From: Apibacter muscae
GTDB lineage: Bacteria; Bacteroidota; Bacteroidia; Flavobacteriales; Weeksellaceae
DNA length: 64,000 nucleotides
Direction: 5' to 3'
Assembly (NCBI RefSeq): GCF_007845635.1
Contig: NZ_SELG01000029.1
Location: 1 to 64,000, forward strand
Below the pieces are notes generated by a model. It saw nothing but the letters and a program-made list of their open reading frames with translations. It ran no database searches and was not told the DNA's origin. This document shows positions 16,576 to 25,627 of the stretch, one piece after another. How positions within the stretch are numbered: the first letter of the stretch is position 1; each line of letters starts with the position of its first letter. Made by a program: the position numbers and the translations under genes.

Positions 16576-16905
16576 TTAATGATTAGAAACTACTTTTAAT
16601 CCTATGATAGAAGCAATAAGAGTAGTAACAAAAAAGATTCTCCAAAAAGTAGCCGGTTCTTTAAAAACTAGAATACCCATTAAAACAGACCCTACCGCTC
16701 CAATTCCAGTCCAAACGGCATAGGCGGTACCTAAAGGTAAGGTTTGGGTAGCTTTCATAAGTAATCCCATACTTGCAAATAAGCAAATCACAAAAATAGT
16801 ATACCATAAATAACTAGAATTTCCTTGAGATTCTCTTGCTTGTCCTAAACTATAGGTAAAGCCTACTTCAAATAATCCACCTACGATTAAAATTATCCAA
16901 TTCAT
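16576..16905 (-). CDS. SMR-family Gdx/SugE-like guanidinium exporter
   Basis: A 109-aa four-helix SMR protein of the Gdx (SugE) branch. It begins MNWIILIVGGLFEV with Glu13 in helix 1 and has the signature LPLGTAYAVWTGIGAVGS. The branch exports guanidinium ions. The ATG at 16905 is chosen because it aligns with the family start; the longer reading to 16935 adds ten residues with no helix. Divergent from a Crp/Fnr-like regulator 97 bp away, which could control it. No guanidine riboswitch was recognised upstream. Confidence 0.88.
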   Translation of the reverse strand: MNWIILIVGGLFEVGFTYSLGQARESQGNSSYLWYTIFVICLFASMGLLMKATQTLPLGTAYAVWTGIGAVGSVLMGILVFKEPATFWRIFFVTTLIASIIGLKVVSNH

Positions 16906-17002
16906 TACACAATTTTTAGAAGTGCAAATTTCCAAAAAATCCTAGAAAACATTTTTTACATTTGTTAAAAAATGAAGTTTATTAAAATTTTTATAGGAAA
17001 AT

Positions 17003-17563
17003 ATGCATTTATCCACCATAATAACTTCTATATACAATATCCCAAATGCCTCGTTAGATAAGATTGTACAGCTATCTGAAGAAATAAAATATCCAAAAAA
17101 ATATTTAATTAGCGAGGAAGGTACTATTAAGAATTCAACTTATTTTTTATCTAAGGGCTTAGTTCGAGCATTTAGTACGATTAATGGTAAAGAAACTACC
17201 TTCTGGATAGGTACTGAAGGTCATGTAATATGTTCCATGAGGAATTATGTGGAAAATAAGCCTAGTTACGAAAGCATTGAAACCCTTGAAAACTGCTTAC
17301 TGTATAAAATAAATAATCTATCTCTTGAAAAATTATTTCTTGAAGATATTCATATTGCTAATTGGGGGAGAAAATTTATTGAAAAGGAAATTATAAAAAC
17401 CGAAAATCAATTAATATTTCAACTGTTCCATTCAGGAAGGGAAAGATACCAGTATTTGCTAAAAAATCATCCAGAACTTTTGCAAAGAGTACCTTTAGGA
17501 ATTATTGCCTCCTACTTAGGCATGTCACAAGTATCCTTAAGTAGAATTAGGGCAAACAAATAA
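17003..17563 (+). CDS. Crp/Fnr-family transcriptional regulator
   Basis: A 186-aa protein with a cyclic-nucleotide-binding-like beta roll (about 20-115; YFLSKGLVRAFSTINGKE, ESIETLENCLLYKI) and a C-terminal HTH (LGIIASYLGMSQVSLSRIRA). The C-terminus ends directly after the recognition helix, as in many Bacteroidota members. No Fnr iron-sulfur cysteine cluster is seen. Divergent from the Gdx-like exporter, so local regulation is plausible. Confidence 0.88.
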   Translation: MHLSTIITSIYNIPNASLDKIVQLSEEIKYPKKYLISEEGTIKNSTYFLSKGLVRAFSTINGKETTFWIGTEGHVICSMRNYVENKPSYESIETLENCLLYKINNLSLEKLFLEDIHIANWGRKFIEKEIIKTENQLIFQLFHSGRERYQYLLKNHPELLQRVPLGIIASYLGMSQVSLSRIRANK

Positions 17564-17670
17564 TTGTGTAATTCTTGTTTAAAAACACACATAAATTCAA
17601 AACTAACTTTCATATTTTTAGTTTAGAAAATAAAAATTCACTAAAATTGTATTTAAATGAAGAAAATCTC

Positions 17671-20121
17671 ATGAAAGTAGTTAAGTTTGGAGGAACCTCA
17701 ATGGAATCCAGTCAAAGCATCCGTAGGATAATAGATATTTTACAACACAAATACTCGCAAGGAGAAAAGTTTATCGTTGTTTCTTCTGCCATGAGTGGAG
17801 TTACAAACTTACTAACCCAACTTTCGGAACAAGCAGCTACTGGAATCAATTTTAAAGATGAACTTAAAGACCTTGAAAAAAGGCATTTTACAGTTATTAA
17901 AGATTTAATTGAAGTTAAATACCAGAACCCTGTTCTAACTCAAATAAAAATTTATATCAATGAGCTTGAGGATCTCTTACAAGCGGTACTAAACCTTAGA
18001 GAATTAAGTTTACAGAGCAAAGACTTTATTTTAAGCTACGGTGAGAAGTGCTCCACTTTTTTACTTAGCCAAATTGCCAAACAATATTTTCCTAATAGCC
18101 TATTTGTTGACACTTCTACTTTAATAAAAACCGACGATTATTTTGGGAATGCAAAAGTAGATTTCCCGGAAACTGAAAAACGAATCCAAGAATTTTACAC
18201 GAATAATAAAGATAAAATATTATTTGCAACCGGCTTTATTGCTTCCACCAAAGACAACAGAATTACAACTCTTGGGCGTGGAGGTAGCGATTATACAGCA
18301 GCCATTTTAGCTGCTTCTATTGATGCTGATGAAATTGAGCTATGGTCTGACGTTGATGGTATGCTAACAGCAGATCCTAAAATTGTAAAAAAAGCCTTTC
18401 CTCTTGCTGAGGTTTCATATACAGAAGCAATGGAATTGTCTTACTTTGGAGCTAAGGTCATTTATCCTCCAGCTATGATTCCTGCTATTAGCAAAAAAAT
18501 TCCAATTACTCTTAAAAACACTTTTAATGTTGATTTTAAAGGTACCCAAATAAAAGAAACAGTTCAAAAAAATTCCTATCCTATTAAAGGAATTTCCTCT
18601 ATAGATCATGTAAGTTTAGTAAACGTAACCGGTAGTGGCATGATTGGAAAAGTTGGATTTAGTGGTAAATTATTTTCACTTTTAGCAAGAGAAAATATAA
18701 ATGTTATTCTTATCACTCAATCTTCATCCGAGCATAGTATAACTTTTGCCATTGAGCCTCAAGACATTTCAAAAGCCCAAGAGGTTTTCAATCGTGAATT
18801 TGAACTTGAAATTGAAACCCATAAACTAAATCCACTCACTGTTGAGGAAAATCTTTCTATATTAGCCATTGTAGGAGAAAATATGAAACAAACTCCTGGG
18901 ATTTCCGGCAAATTTTTTCATGCCTTAGGGAGGAATGGAATTAATATTCACGCCATTGCGCAGGGTTCATCGGAGTACAATATCTCTGTCATAATAAAAA
19001 ACAAAAATATTTCTAAAGCTCTCAATGCTGTTCATGATGTTTTCTTTATTGAATTAACTAAGACTCTGCATGTTTTTAATGTGGGTACGGGTAATATTGG
19101 TTCCACGTTATTTAAACAAATTGAAAAGCAAAGTAAATATCTTAGAGAAAATAATGATATTGAAGTAAAAATTGTAGGTATTTCCAACTCCCGTAAAATG
19201 TTTATTAACGAAGATGGAATAGATTTAGAAAATTGGAAGAATATTTTAGAGGAAAGTGGCGAAAAGGTAACTTTAGAAAAATTTACAGAAAAAATTAAAC
19301 AATTAAATCTGTCCAATTGTGTGTTTATAGATAACACCGCCAGTCCTGAAACTAGTAAATTCTACCAACAATTATTTCAATCCAATGTTTCTGTAGTTAC
19401 TTGTAATAAAATCGCCAATTCTTCTTCTTTCGATGAGTATAACTTACTAAGAAATACGGCAAGGAAACGGGGTGTAGATTTTTTCTATGAAACCAACGTA
19501 GGTGCCGGTCTTCCCATTATAAGAACGTTAAAGGATTTAATGACTAGCGGAGATCAAATCATAAAAATTGAAGCTATTTTAAGCGGAACCATTTCTTATA
19601 TTTTTAATAATTTTAAGGGTGATGCAACTTTTCATGATGTTGTGAAGAAAGCACAAGAATTGGGTTTTACTGAACCTGATCCTAGGGATGATTTAAGTGG
19701 AAAGGATTTTATGAGAAAAATGATGATACTTTCTAGAGAGTTAGGCAACCCAACAGAAGAAAGAGACATCAAACTCGGGGAAATTCTTCCGGAAAGTTGT
19801 ATAAAAGCTCCAACCGTTGAGGCTTTTTATGAAGAATTAAAGAAATCTGAGGATTATTTCAATCAAATAAAAAAACAAGCAGAAAATAATAATCAAGTTC
19901 TAAGATACATTGGTAAACTTGAAAATGGTGAAGCTACTGTTCGTTTAGAAATGGTTGATTGTAATCACCCATTCTACAACCTTACCGGCAGTGATAACAT
20001 TATTTCATTTACCACTGAACGATATAAATCTAATCCTTTAGTAATTAAAGGTCCTGGTGCTGGTGCAGAGGTTACTGCGGCCGGGGTTTTTGCAGATTTA
20101 ATTAATGTAGGAGCTAATTAA
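17671..20121 (+). CDS. thrA: Bifunctional aspartokinase / homoserine dehydrogenase I
   Basis: An 816-aa fusion catalysing the first and third steps of threonine/methionine synthesis. The aspartokinase begins MKVVKFGGTSMES; central ACT domains follow (GSGMIGKVGFSGKLFS; GENMKQTPGISGKFF). The NAD(P)-binding motif FNVGTGNIGSTL starts near residue 469 and the dehydrogenase continues to the end (NVGAGLPIIRTLKDL). ATG at 17671 places the kinase motif at the N-terminus; the longer reading from 17575 is not supported. It is followed by a terminator-like hairpin, then thrB and thrC. No threonine-rich leader peptide was found upstream. Confidence 0.96.
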   Translation: MKVVKFGGTSMESSQSIRRIIDILQHKYSQGEKFIVVSSAMSGVTNLLTQLSEQAATGINFKDELKDLEKRHFTVIKDLIEVKYQNPVLTQIKIYINELEDLLQAVLNLRELSLQSKDFILSYGEKCSTFLLSQIAKQYFPNSLFVDTSTLIKTDDYFGNAKVDFPETEKRIQEFYTNNKDKILFATGFIASTKDNRITTLGRGGSDYTAAILAASIDADEIELWSDVDGMLTADPKIVKKAFPLAEVSYTEAMELSYFGAKVIYPPAMIPAISKKIPITLKNTFNVDFKGTQIKETVQKNSYPIKGISSIDHVSLVNVTGSGMIGKVGFSGKLFSLLARENINVILITQSSSEHSITFAIEPQDISKAQEVFNREFELEIETHKLNPLTVEENLSILAIVGENMKQTPGISGKFFHALGRNGINIHAIAQGSSEYNISVIIKNKNISKALNAVHDVFFIELTKTLHVFNVGTGNIGSTLFKQIEKQSKYLRENNDIEVKIVGISNSRKMFINEDGIDLENWKNILEESGEKVTLEKFTEKIKQLNLSNCVFIDNTASPETSKFYQQLFQSNVSVVTCNKIANSSSFDEYNLLRNTARKRGVDFFYETNVGAGLPIIRTLKDLMTSGDQIIKIEAILSGTISYIFNNFKGDATFHDVVKKAQELGFTEPDPRDDLSGKDFMRKMMILSRELGNPTEERDIKLGEILPESCIKAPTVEAFYEELKKSEDYFNQIKKQAENNNQVLRYIGKLENGEATVRLEMVDCNHPFYNLTGSDNIISFTTERYKSNPLVIKGPGAGAEVTAAGVFADLINVGAN

Positions 20122-20146
20122 TATTTTCAAAAATATTTTATTGATA

Positions 20147-20180
20147 AAAGGGTTTAAATAAAGCTTTAAACCCTTTATTT
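20147..20180 (+). terminator. Terminator after thrA
   Basis: A 12-bp stem (20147-20158 with 20165-20176), 6-nt loop and a T-rich tail. Some readthrough to thrB is possible. Confidence 0.7.
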
Positions 20181-20203
20181 ATTAAACATCAGTTTTTAAT
20201 CTA

Positions 20204-20235
20204 TTGTATAGTTCCATAGATTTACTATAACTTTG
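20204..20235 (+). promoter_or_regulatory. Flavobacteria-type promoter for thrB-thrC
   Basis: TTG (20204-20206), 21-nt spacer, TAACTTTG (20228-20235), 39 bp before the thrB start. With the preceding terminator it suggests thrB-thrC has its own promoter. Confidence 0.6.
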
Positions 20236-20274
20236 TAAAATACGTTTACCATTGTAAAATTCTAAATATCTTGA

Positions 20275-21216
20275 ATGAAAGAAAAAGATAGTATCCATGT
20301 TTTTGCCCCAGCAACTTCTGCAAACTTCATTTGTGGCTACGATATTTTAGGCTTAGCTCTTGAAGAACCTGGCGATGAAGTGAAACTAACTCGCGTAAAT
20401 ACTCCTGGAGTAGTTATAAAAAAAATAACCGGAGATGAAGGACTATTACCCACCGATCCTAAAAAAAACACTGTGGGTGCATGTATTGAAATGGTTTTGC
20501 AACATCTTAACAGAGAAGATTTAGGTATAGAAATAGAACTAAACAAAAAAATGCCTATTGGAAGTGGTTTGGGATCTAGCGCCGCTAGTACAATTGCTGG
20601 ATTGTTTGCAATCAATCAATTGCTTGGAGAGCCATTGACCAGGCAAGAACTTCTCCCTTTTGCTTTAAAAGGAGAAGAATTGGCTTGTGGATATGGGCAT
20701 GCAGATAATGTGGCTCCTTCATTATTGGGGGGCATTACACTTATCAAAAGTTACCATCCTTTGGAAGTTATTAATTTACCTACCCCTAAGGAACTATGTT
20801 GTTCTATTATTTTCCCACATGTAGAAGTACCCACGCGCGCTGCTAGGCAAATATTAAGAACACAAATAGAATTAAAAAATGCGGTTCACCAATGGGGGAA
20901 TATTGCAGGACTAATTTCAGGTTTATTTTTAGAAGATTATGGGCTTATTTCTAGATCTTTAGAAGATAAATTGATTGAGCCTATTCGGTCTATCTTAATT
21001 CCAGAATTTGACCAGATGAAAGAAATAGCTAAAGAACTTGGAGCTTTAGGTTTTGGCATTTCAGGCTCTGGCCCTTCTGTCGTAGCTTTCACTAAAGGGT
21101 TAGGTAAGGCTAAAGAAATTACCGAAGCTTTACAATTACAATTAAAAAATAAACAAATAGGAAGTAACGGCTATTCCTCTAGGATAAATACCCATGGCGC
21201 TATCGTTATTAAATAA
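20275..21216 (+). CDS. thrB: Homoserine kinase
   Basis: A 313-aa GHMP kinase that phosphorylates homoserine. Motifs are VFAPATSANFICGYD at the N-terminus, the ATP loop PIGSGLGSSAAS and the C-terminal GFGISGSGPSVVAF. Length is normal. It has its own predicted promoter and lies 22 nt before thrC. Confidence 0.95.
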   Translation: MKEKDSIHVFAPATSANFICGYDILGLALEEPGDEVKLTRVNTPGVVIKKITGDEGLLPTDPKKNTVGACIEMVLQHLNREDLGIEIELNKKMPIGSGLGSSAASTIAGLFAINQLLGEPLTRQELLPFALKGEELACGYGHADNVAPSLLGGITLIKSYHPLEVINLPTPKELCCSIIFPHVEVPTRAARQILRTQIELKNAVHQWGNIAGLISGLFLEDYGLISRSLEDKLIEPIRSILIPEFDQMKEIAKELGALGFGISGSGPSVVAFTKGLGKAKEITEALQLQLKNKQIGSNGYSSRINTHGAIVIK

Positions 21217-21238
21217 TTTCCTTAAAAAACAGTTTAAT

Positions 21239-22534
21239 ATGAAGTTATACAGCACTAATAATAAAGATTTAAGAGTTTCTTTTAAAGAAGCTGTTTTCAA
21301 CAGTTTTCCGATTGATAAAGGCTTGTATATGCCCGTTGAAATTCCTCAATTATCCTCTGATTTTATAAATAATATAGATCGTTATAATTTCCAAGAAATA
21401 GCTTTTCTAGTCACTCAAGCATTTTTAGGAAACGAAATCCCGGAAGAAGATTTAAAAAAAATCATTGAAGAGGTTATAAATTTTGAAGCTCCGGTAGTAC
21501 CGCTTTCAAACGAATTAGGAGTTTTAGAACTATTTCACGGACCTTCTTTAGCCTTTAAAGATTTTGGTGCAAGATTCATGAGCCGTATTATGGCTTATCT
21601 CTCAGATAAAAATGATAAAACCTTGGATATCTTAGTGGCTACTTCTGGAGATACTGGCGGAGCAGTTGCCCAAGGTTTTTTAGGGGTTGAAGGAACTAGA
21701 GTGACCATATTATTTCCCAAAGGAAAGGTAAGCGAAATACAAAAACTACAATTAACCACCAACGGACAAAATATAAGAGCTTTGGAAGTGGATGGTACTT
21801 TTGATGATTGTCAATCCATGGTTAAAGAGGCTTTTAATGATCCTGAACTTAATGAACATTTCAATCTCACCTCAGCCAATTCCATAAATATATCTAGATT
21901 AATCCCTCAAACATTTTACTATTTTCATGCTTATGCGCAAGCATTAAGACAGAACAAAAAAAGTATAAACTTTGTGGTTCCTAGCGGAAATTTCGGCAAT
22001 ATTGGCGCTGGATTACTTGCTTATAAAATGGGGTTACCGGTTCAACATTTTATAGCTGCTACAAATATTAACGATACAGTTCCTAGATATTTACAAAGTG
22101 GTGTTTTTACGCCAAAACCTTCGATACAAACCTTATCAAACGCTATGGATGTAGGTAATCCTAGCAATTGGGTACGTATTATGGAATTATTCAATAATGA
22201 TCTTCAAAAAATAAAAGAAATAGTTTCCTCCGCTTCCTTTACAGATGAAGAAACATTATCTGGAATACAAGAACTTTATCAGCAATACAACTACATTGCT
22301 TGCCCCCACACCGCAGTTGCTTATTTAGGAGCCAAAGAAATTTGCAACGCTCAAGAATTCACTATATTTTTATCTACCGCCCATCCATGTAAATTCATTG
22401 ATGTCTATTCCGATAATCTAAAAAATGAAATTCAAATTCCTACACAAGTAAAAGAATTAGAAAATAAAACTAGCCTAGCGAAGCCTATAAAAAATGATTT
22501 TATAGAACTTAAAAAATTTTTATTAAATAATTAA
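21239..22534 (+). CDS. thrC: Threonine synthase
   Basis: A 431-aa PLP enzyme converting O-phosphohomoserine to threonine. The family start MKLYSTNNKDLRVSF fits ATG at 21239; the longer reading from 21194 overlaps thrB. The PLP lysine lies in FHGPSLAFKDFGARF, followed by VATSGDTGGAVAQGF and VPSGNFGNIGAG. Last gene of the threonine cluster, followed by a strong hairpin. Confidence 0.95.
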   Translation: MKLYSTNNKDLRVSFKEAVFNSFPIDKGLYMPVEIPQLSSDFINNIDRYNFQEIAFLVTQAFLGNEIPEEDLKKIIEEVINFEAPVVPLSNELGVLELFHGPSLAFKDFGARFMSRIMAYLSDKNDKTLDILVATSGDTGGAVAQGFLGVEGTRVTILFPKGKVSEIQKLQLTTNGQNIRALEVDGTFDDCQSMVKEAFNDPELNEHFNLTSANSINISRLIPQTFYYFHAYAQALRQNKKSINFVVPSGNFGNIGAGLLAYKMGLPVQHFIAATNINDTVPRYLQSGVFTPKPSIQTLSNAMDVGNPSNWVRIMELFNNDLQKIKEIVSSASFTDEETLSGIQELYQQYNYIACPHTAVAYLGAKEICNAQEFTIFLSTAHPCKFIDVYSDNLKNEIQIPTQVKELENKTSLAKPIKNDFIELKKFLLNN

Positions 22535-22548
22535 CTTTAAATATAATG

Positions 22549-22584
22549 TTACAGAACAACTGAATTTATATAGTTGTTCTGTAA
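22549..22584 (+). terminator. Hairpin after thrC
   Basis: A 13-bp perfect stem (22549-22561 with 22572-22584) with a 10-nt loop. The T-run after it is weak, so it may act as a terminator or as 3' end protection. Confidence 0.55.
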
Positions 22585-22802
22585 TAATCTTAATTGAATC
22601 ATTCCTCTTCATATTGAGAACTTAGATCATATTGAATTTAAGTAAAATTACTCAAGATAATGAATATAGCTTGTTTAACTTTTAACCATTCATTTATTAT
22701 CTCCCTTACATATAGAATTTATAAAAAGGATAAAAAATCCCTCAAATAGTTTGAAATAAATAATTAAAATTCTATATTAGAACCCATTAAATCAATTTGT
22801 AT

Positions 22803-24041
22803 ATGGGGAATTTTGAATTAAATAGCTATTTTACCCTAATTATAGCTTCAATGGTATTGCTTATAGGGAATTTTATGACTAAAAAGATTAGCTTTTTAAA
22901 AAAATTTAATATTCCCATACCTGTTGCCGGGGGATTATTAGTTGCATTTTTACTAACGGTACTGCATTATACGTCTAACGTTAGTATTACCATTGATACC
23001 TCTTTACAGGAAGGTTTAATGCTTATGTTTTTTGCTTCTATAGGTTTAGGCGCTGACTTTTCACGATTAAAAGAAGGAGGTAAACCGTTTTTAGTGTTAA
23101 CCATTGTAGTTGCTGTATTTATACTTTTACAAGATTTGGTCGGGGTAAGTATTGCTTCATTGTTGGGGGTTGACCCAAGATTGGGTCTTGTTGCTGGATC
23201 CATAACCCTTACCGGTGGGCATGGAACTGCTGCCGGATGGGGTACCACTTTAGAAAATTTAGGAGTTTCCGGTGCTACTACGCTAGGGATCGCTTGTGCT
23301 ACTTTTGGCTTAGTCTTAGGTGGACTTATCGGTGGTGGTTTGGCGGAGAGGCTTATAAAAACCAAAAAATTAATTCCATTAAAAAAAGATCATTTATCCA
23401 ATGATGGTAAGGAAGCAAATACTGTAGATACTACCTTTGAACATCCGGAAACCCCTAGACTTATTACAGTAAATTCTACCTTAGAAGCTATTACAATGTT
23501 TGCTATCTGTATAGGATTTGCTTTTCTTATGAGTCAATTTATGATAAAAAATTACCCTGACTTTTTTATTAAGATCCCAAATTTTGTTTGGGCTTTAGGC
23601 TGTGGTGTGATTGTAAGAAATATTCTTTCTCATCTTTTTAAAGTTGATGTTTTTGATCGTTGTATAGATGTTATTGGAAATGTCTCTTTATCTTTATTCT
23701 TAGCTATGGCTTTGGTTTCACTGAAACTATGGGAGTTGATTGATCTTGCAATTCCTATCTTAATTATTTTAGGAGCACAAACCTTACTAATGATTACTTA
23801 TGCTTATTTTGTGACATTTAGAGCTTTAGGGAAAGATTATGATGCGGCAGTTATAGCCGCAGGTCATTGCGGTTTTGGAATGGGTGCAACTCCAACAGCA
23901 GTGGCAAATATGCAAGCCATCACTTCTAAATACATGAATTCTCATAAAGCTTTTTTAATCGTTCCTTTAGTTGGTGCATTTTTCGTTGACCTAATCAATG
24001 CTTCGGTAATTTCCAGTTTTGTGTCTTTTTTATCCAGATAA
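22803..24041 (+). CDS. gltS: Sodium/glutamate symporter
   Basis: A 412-aa inner-membrane carrier of the GltS family with about 10-12 hydrophobic segments. The glycine-rich reentrant motifs GGHGTAAGWG and AGHCGFGMGATPTAVANM mark the two inverted repeats of the fold. Predicted to import glutamate with sodium. ATG at 22803 is preferred to TTG at 22797. It is followed by tRNA-Leu with its own promoter. Confidence 0.93.
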   Translation: MGNFELNSYFTLIIASMVLLIGNFMTKKISFLKKFNIPIPVAGGLLVAFLLTVLHYTSNVSITIDTSLQEGLMLMFFASIGLGADFSRLKEGGKPFLVLTIVVAVFILLQDLVGVSIASLLGVDPRLGLVAGSITLTGGHGTAAGWGTTLENLGVSGATTLGIACATFGLVLGGLIGGGLAERLIKTKKLIPLKKDHLSNDGKEANTVDTTFEHPETPRLITVNSTLEAITMFAICIGFAFLMSQFMIKNYPDFFIKIPNFVWALGCGVIVRNILSHLFKVDVFDRCIDVIGNVSLSLFLAMALVSLKLWELIDLAIPILIILGAQTLLMITYAYFVTFRALGKDYDAAVIAAGHCGFGMGATPTAVANMQAITSKYMNSHKAFLIVPLVGAFFVDLINASVISSFVSFLSR

Positions 24042-24070
24042 AAGACTGGAAATTAAATTTTATTTTTTCT
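24008..24070 (+). terminator. Terminator overlapping the end of gltS
   Basis: AATTTCCAGT (24008-24017, inside the coding end) pairs with ACTGGAAATT (24045-24054), followed by T-rich sequence. The loop is 27 nt long. Confidence 0.45.
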
Positions 24071-24100
24071 TTGTGATTTAGAAAATATACTATATATTTG
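24070..24100 (+). promoter_or_regulatory. Flavobacteria-type promoter of tRNA-Leu
   Basis: TTTG (24070-24073), 19-nt spacer, TATATTTG (24093-24100), 13 bp before the tRNA. The CACTCC after the box is shared with the other tRNA promoter in this window. Confidence 0.85.
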
Positions 24101-24113
24101 CACTCCAGTAAAT

Positions 24114-24198
24114 GCGGATGTGGTGGAACTGGTAGACACGCTAGACTTAGGATCTAGTGCCGTGAGGCGTGGGGGTTCGATTCCCTTCATCCGTACCA
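24114..24198 (+). tRNA. tRNA-Leu (anticodon TAG)
   Basis: Acceptor GCGGATG/CATCCGT, anticodon loop CTTAGGA, a class-II variable arm and T-loop TTCGATT. Unlike the three tRNAs at 9987-10245, CCA is encoded (24196-24198). Confidence 0.95.
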
Positions 24199-24202
24199 AG
24201 CA

Positions 24203-24239
24203 AATCGCTAATCAATCCAAATTGATTAGCGATTTTTTT
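24203..24239 (+). terminator. Terminator of tRNA-Leu
   Basis: A 14-bp perfect stem (24203-24216 with 24221-24234), a CCAA loop and a T-run. Confidence 0.9.
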
Positions 24240-24632
24240 ATTCATTCTCAAAAATAAAATGAGTATAATTGCCTTTTAAAAAATTTAAAATTCTAATTCA
24301 TTTTTTTTTAATCCCAAAGGAAATTTTTATACATATATCGCCTCAACTACTTGATTTTCATATACTCCACTGCATAGAAATAAGCAAATAGAGTAATATA
24401 CAATTGTTTTTTGTATATATATTTTTTTAGGTTATTATATGTTTTTTAACAAATATTTTCAATAACCCAAAGGTTTAACCTTGAAAATATCTTTCTATCA
24501 TTGTTTTACAACTAATTGAATAGATACAAATTTTTGAGTGCTACACCCAATTTATTGATTCTCCATCCTTAAAATATTATGTTATTAGTCCTAATTTAAT
24601 ACCTTGAAGTATTTAGATTTTGGGCTAGTTAA
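24240..24632. other. AT-rich intergenic stretch, no gene seen
   Basis: 393 bp between tRNA-Leu and the end of the second T6SS cassette. Only an inverted repeat at 24453-24490 stands out. Confidence 0.6.
24453..24490. repeat. Inverted repeat downstream of the second T6SS cassette
   Basis: ATATTTTCAA (24453-24462) and TTGAAAATAT (24481-24490) form a 10-bp perfect stem. An inner AACCC/GGTTT can extend the structure. No clear T-run on either side; terminator function is uncertain. Confidence 0.45.
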
Positions 24633-24983
24633 CTATTGTATATTTTCAAAACTACTGTTTATATCTGTTTTGGGTGTTACTTTTCCTCCTGTGGAACACA
24701 TACAAAAAGAATCGGTGGTTAGTTCTTGTTTTCCGTCTATGGTAAAAACAGAGGTATTTTGCCATTTAATTAAGGCAGGTTGGCAGGGTAAATAGCCTCC
24801 TGAGATGGGTTTTAGTTTGCATAGTCCAAAGGGGATAATGTTGGTGTTAGCTTCTTTGTCTGCTTCAGTGGCTTGTAATTTGCCTGCTATACATACGAAA
24901 CTTTGGCTGGTTATCTGTATTGGGGTTGGCTTGGTTCCTTGAGAACATTCTAATTGGGTGTCTTGGATAATTGGATGGGGCAT
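24633..24983 (-). CDS. DUF4280 (PAAR-like) T6SS-associated protein
   Basis: A 116-aa paralogue of the protein at 3149-3499. It shares TQLECSQGTKP, ATEADKEANTN, FGLCKLKPISGGYLPCQP and the Cys-rich end FCMCSTGGK. Predicted to be a PAAR-like tip or adaptor for the VgrG of this cassette. It is the last gene of the operon, after the presumed immunity genes, the same relative place as in the first island. Confidence 0.82.
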   Translation of the reverse strand: MPHPIIQDTQLECSQGTKPTPIQITSQSFVCIAGKLQATEADKEANTNIIPFGLCKLKPISGGYLPCQPALIKWQNTSVFTIDGKQELTTDSFCMCSTGGKVTPKTDINSSFENIQ

Positions 24984-24996
24984 TTTTTTTACTGAA

Positions 24997-25623
24997 TTAA
25001 TTTTCTAATAAAAATTTACTAGTAGGTTGTTTATTAGATTTATTATTAACTGGAATAATTCCTGAATCACCAAATTCATTTTCAGCCCATGCTTCATTTT
25101 CTATTATGGGATAATATTTTTTTAACCTATCATAAAATTCATCTCCTTCAGGATAAATATCTTTGTTATTATAATTACTGTATACTTCATTATAATTTAT
25201 ACAGTAAGCCTGTATATTAGCTATTTTCAATGTAAAAACATAAATTTCTTCATATTGACTAGTTCTAAAAAAAGAATATTGATAGATCAATTTTTGTAAT
25301 AATTCACCATCAGTCATTCTAGCTAACTCTTGTATAAATTCTTCCTTATCTTGTTTAGAAAAATCTGATGCATTTTCTGATAACCAATTTGGTAGTTTTT
25401 CTCTTATCTCTTTTAATTGTTTATAATCAAAAAATTTAGGCTTAGGATTCCATAATAGAGTGTGGCTAAGGCAACGACATCCCTCTTCTTCTATCCTTTT
25501 AGTTACATCAAAAGGAGTAGTTCCCCAAATTTCATATCTATTATCTTCTGTTTTGCAAATTTGATTTTTCATATTACAACTGTATAAAATTAATATTGTT
25601 AATAAAAGAATTATGATTTTCAT
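24997..25623 (-). CDS. Lipoprotein, candidate immunity protein of the second cassette
   Basis: A 208-aa lipoprotein with lipobox LILYSC (Cys16) and a mostly helical, charged mature part (LKEIREKLPNWLSENASDF, EEFIQELARMTDGELL). No known family was recognised. It lies 4 nt after a four-helix membrane protein gene and downstream of the 359-aa effector candidate. A periplasm-facing protector of the producing cell is the simplest reading, but there is no direct evidence. Confidence 0.55.
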   Translation of the reverse strand: MKIIILLLTILILYSCNMKNQICKTEDNRYEIWGTTPFDVTKRIEEEGCRCLSHTLLWNPKPKFFDYKQLKEIREKLPNWLSENASDFSKQDKEEFIQELARMTDGELLQKLIYQYSFFRTSQYEEIYVFTLKIANIQAYCINYNEVYSNYNNKDIYPEGDEFYDRLKKYYPIIENEAWAENEFGDSGIIPVNNKSNKQPTSKFLLEN

Positions 25624-25627
25624 TATT

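Noticed and set aside
16906-17002. Guanidine riboswitch before the Gdx-like gene
   Set aside because: The 97-bp region lacks recognisable guanidine riboswitch motifs.
17564-17670. Threonine attenuator or leader peptide before thrA
   Set aside because: No Thr/Ile-rich short frame and no paired terminator/antiterminator was seen.
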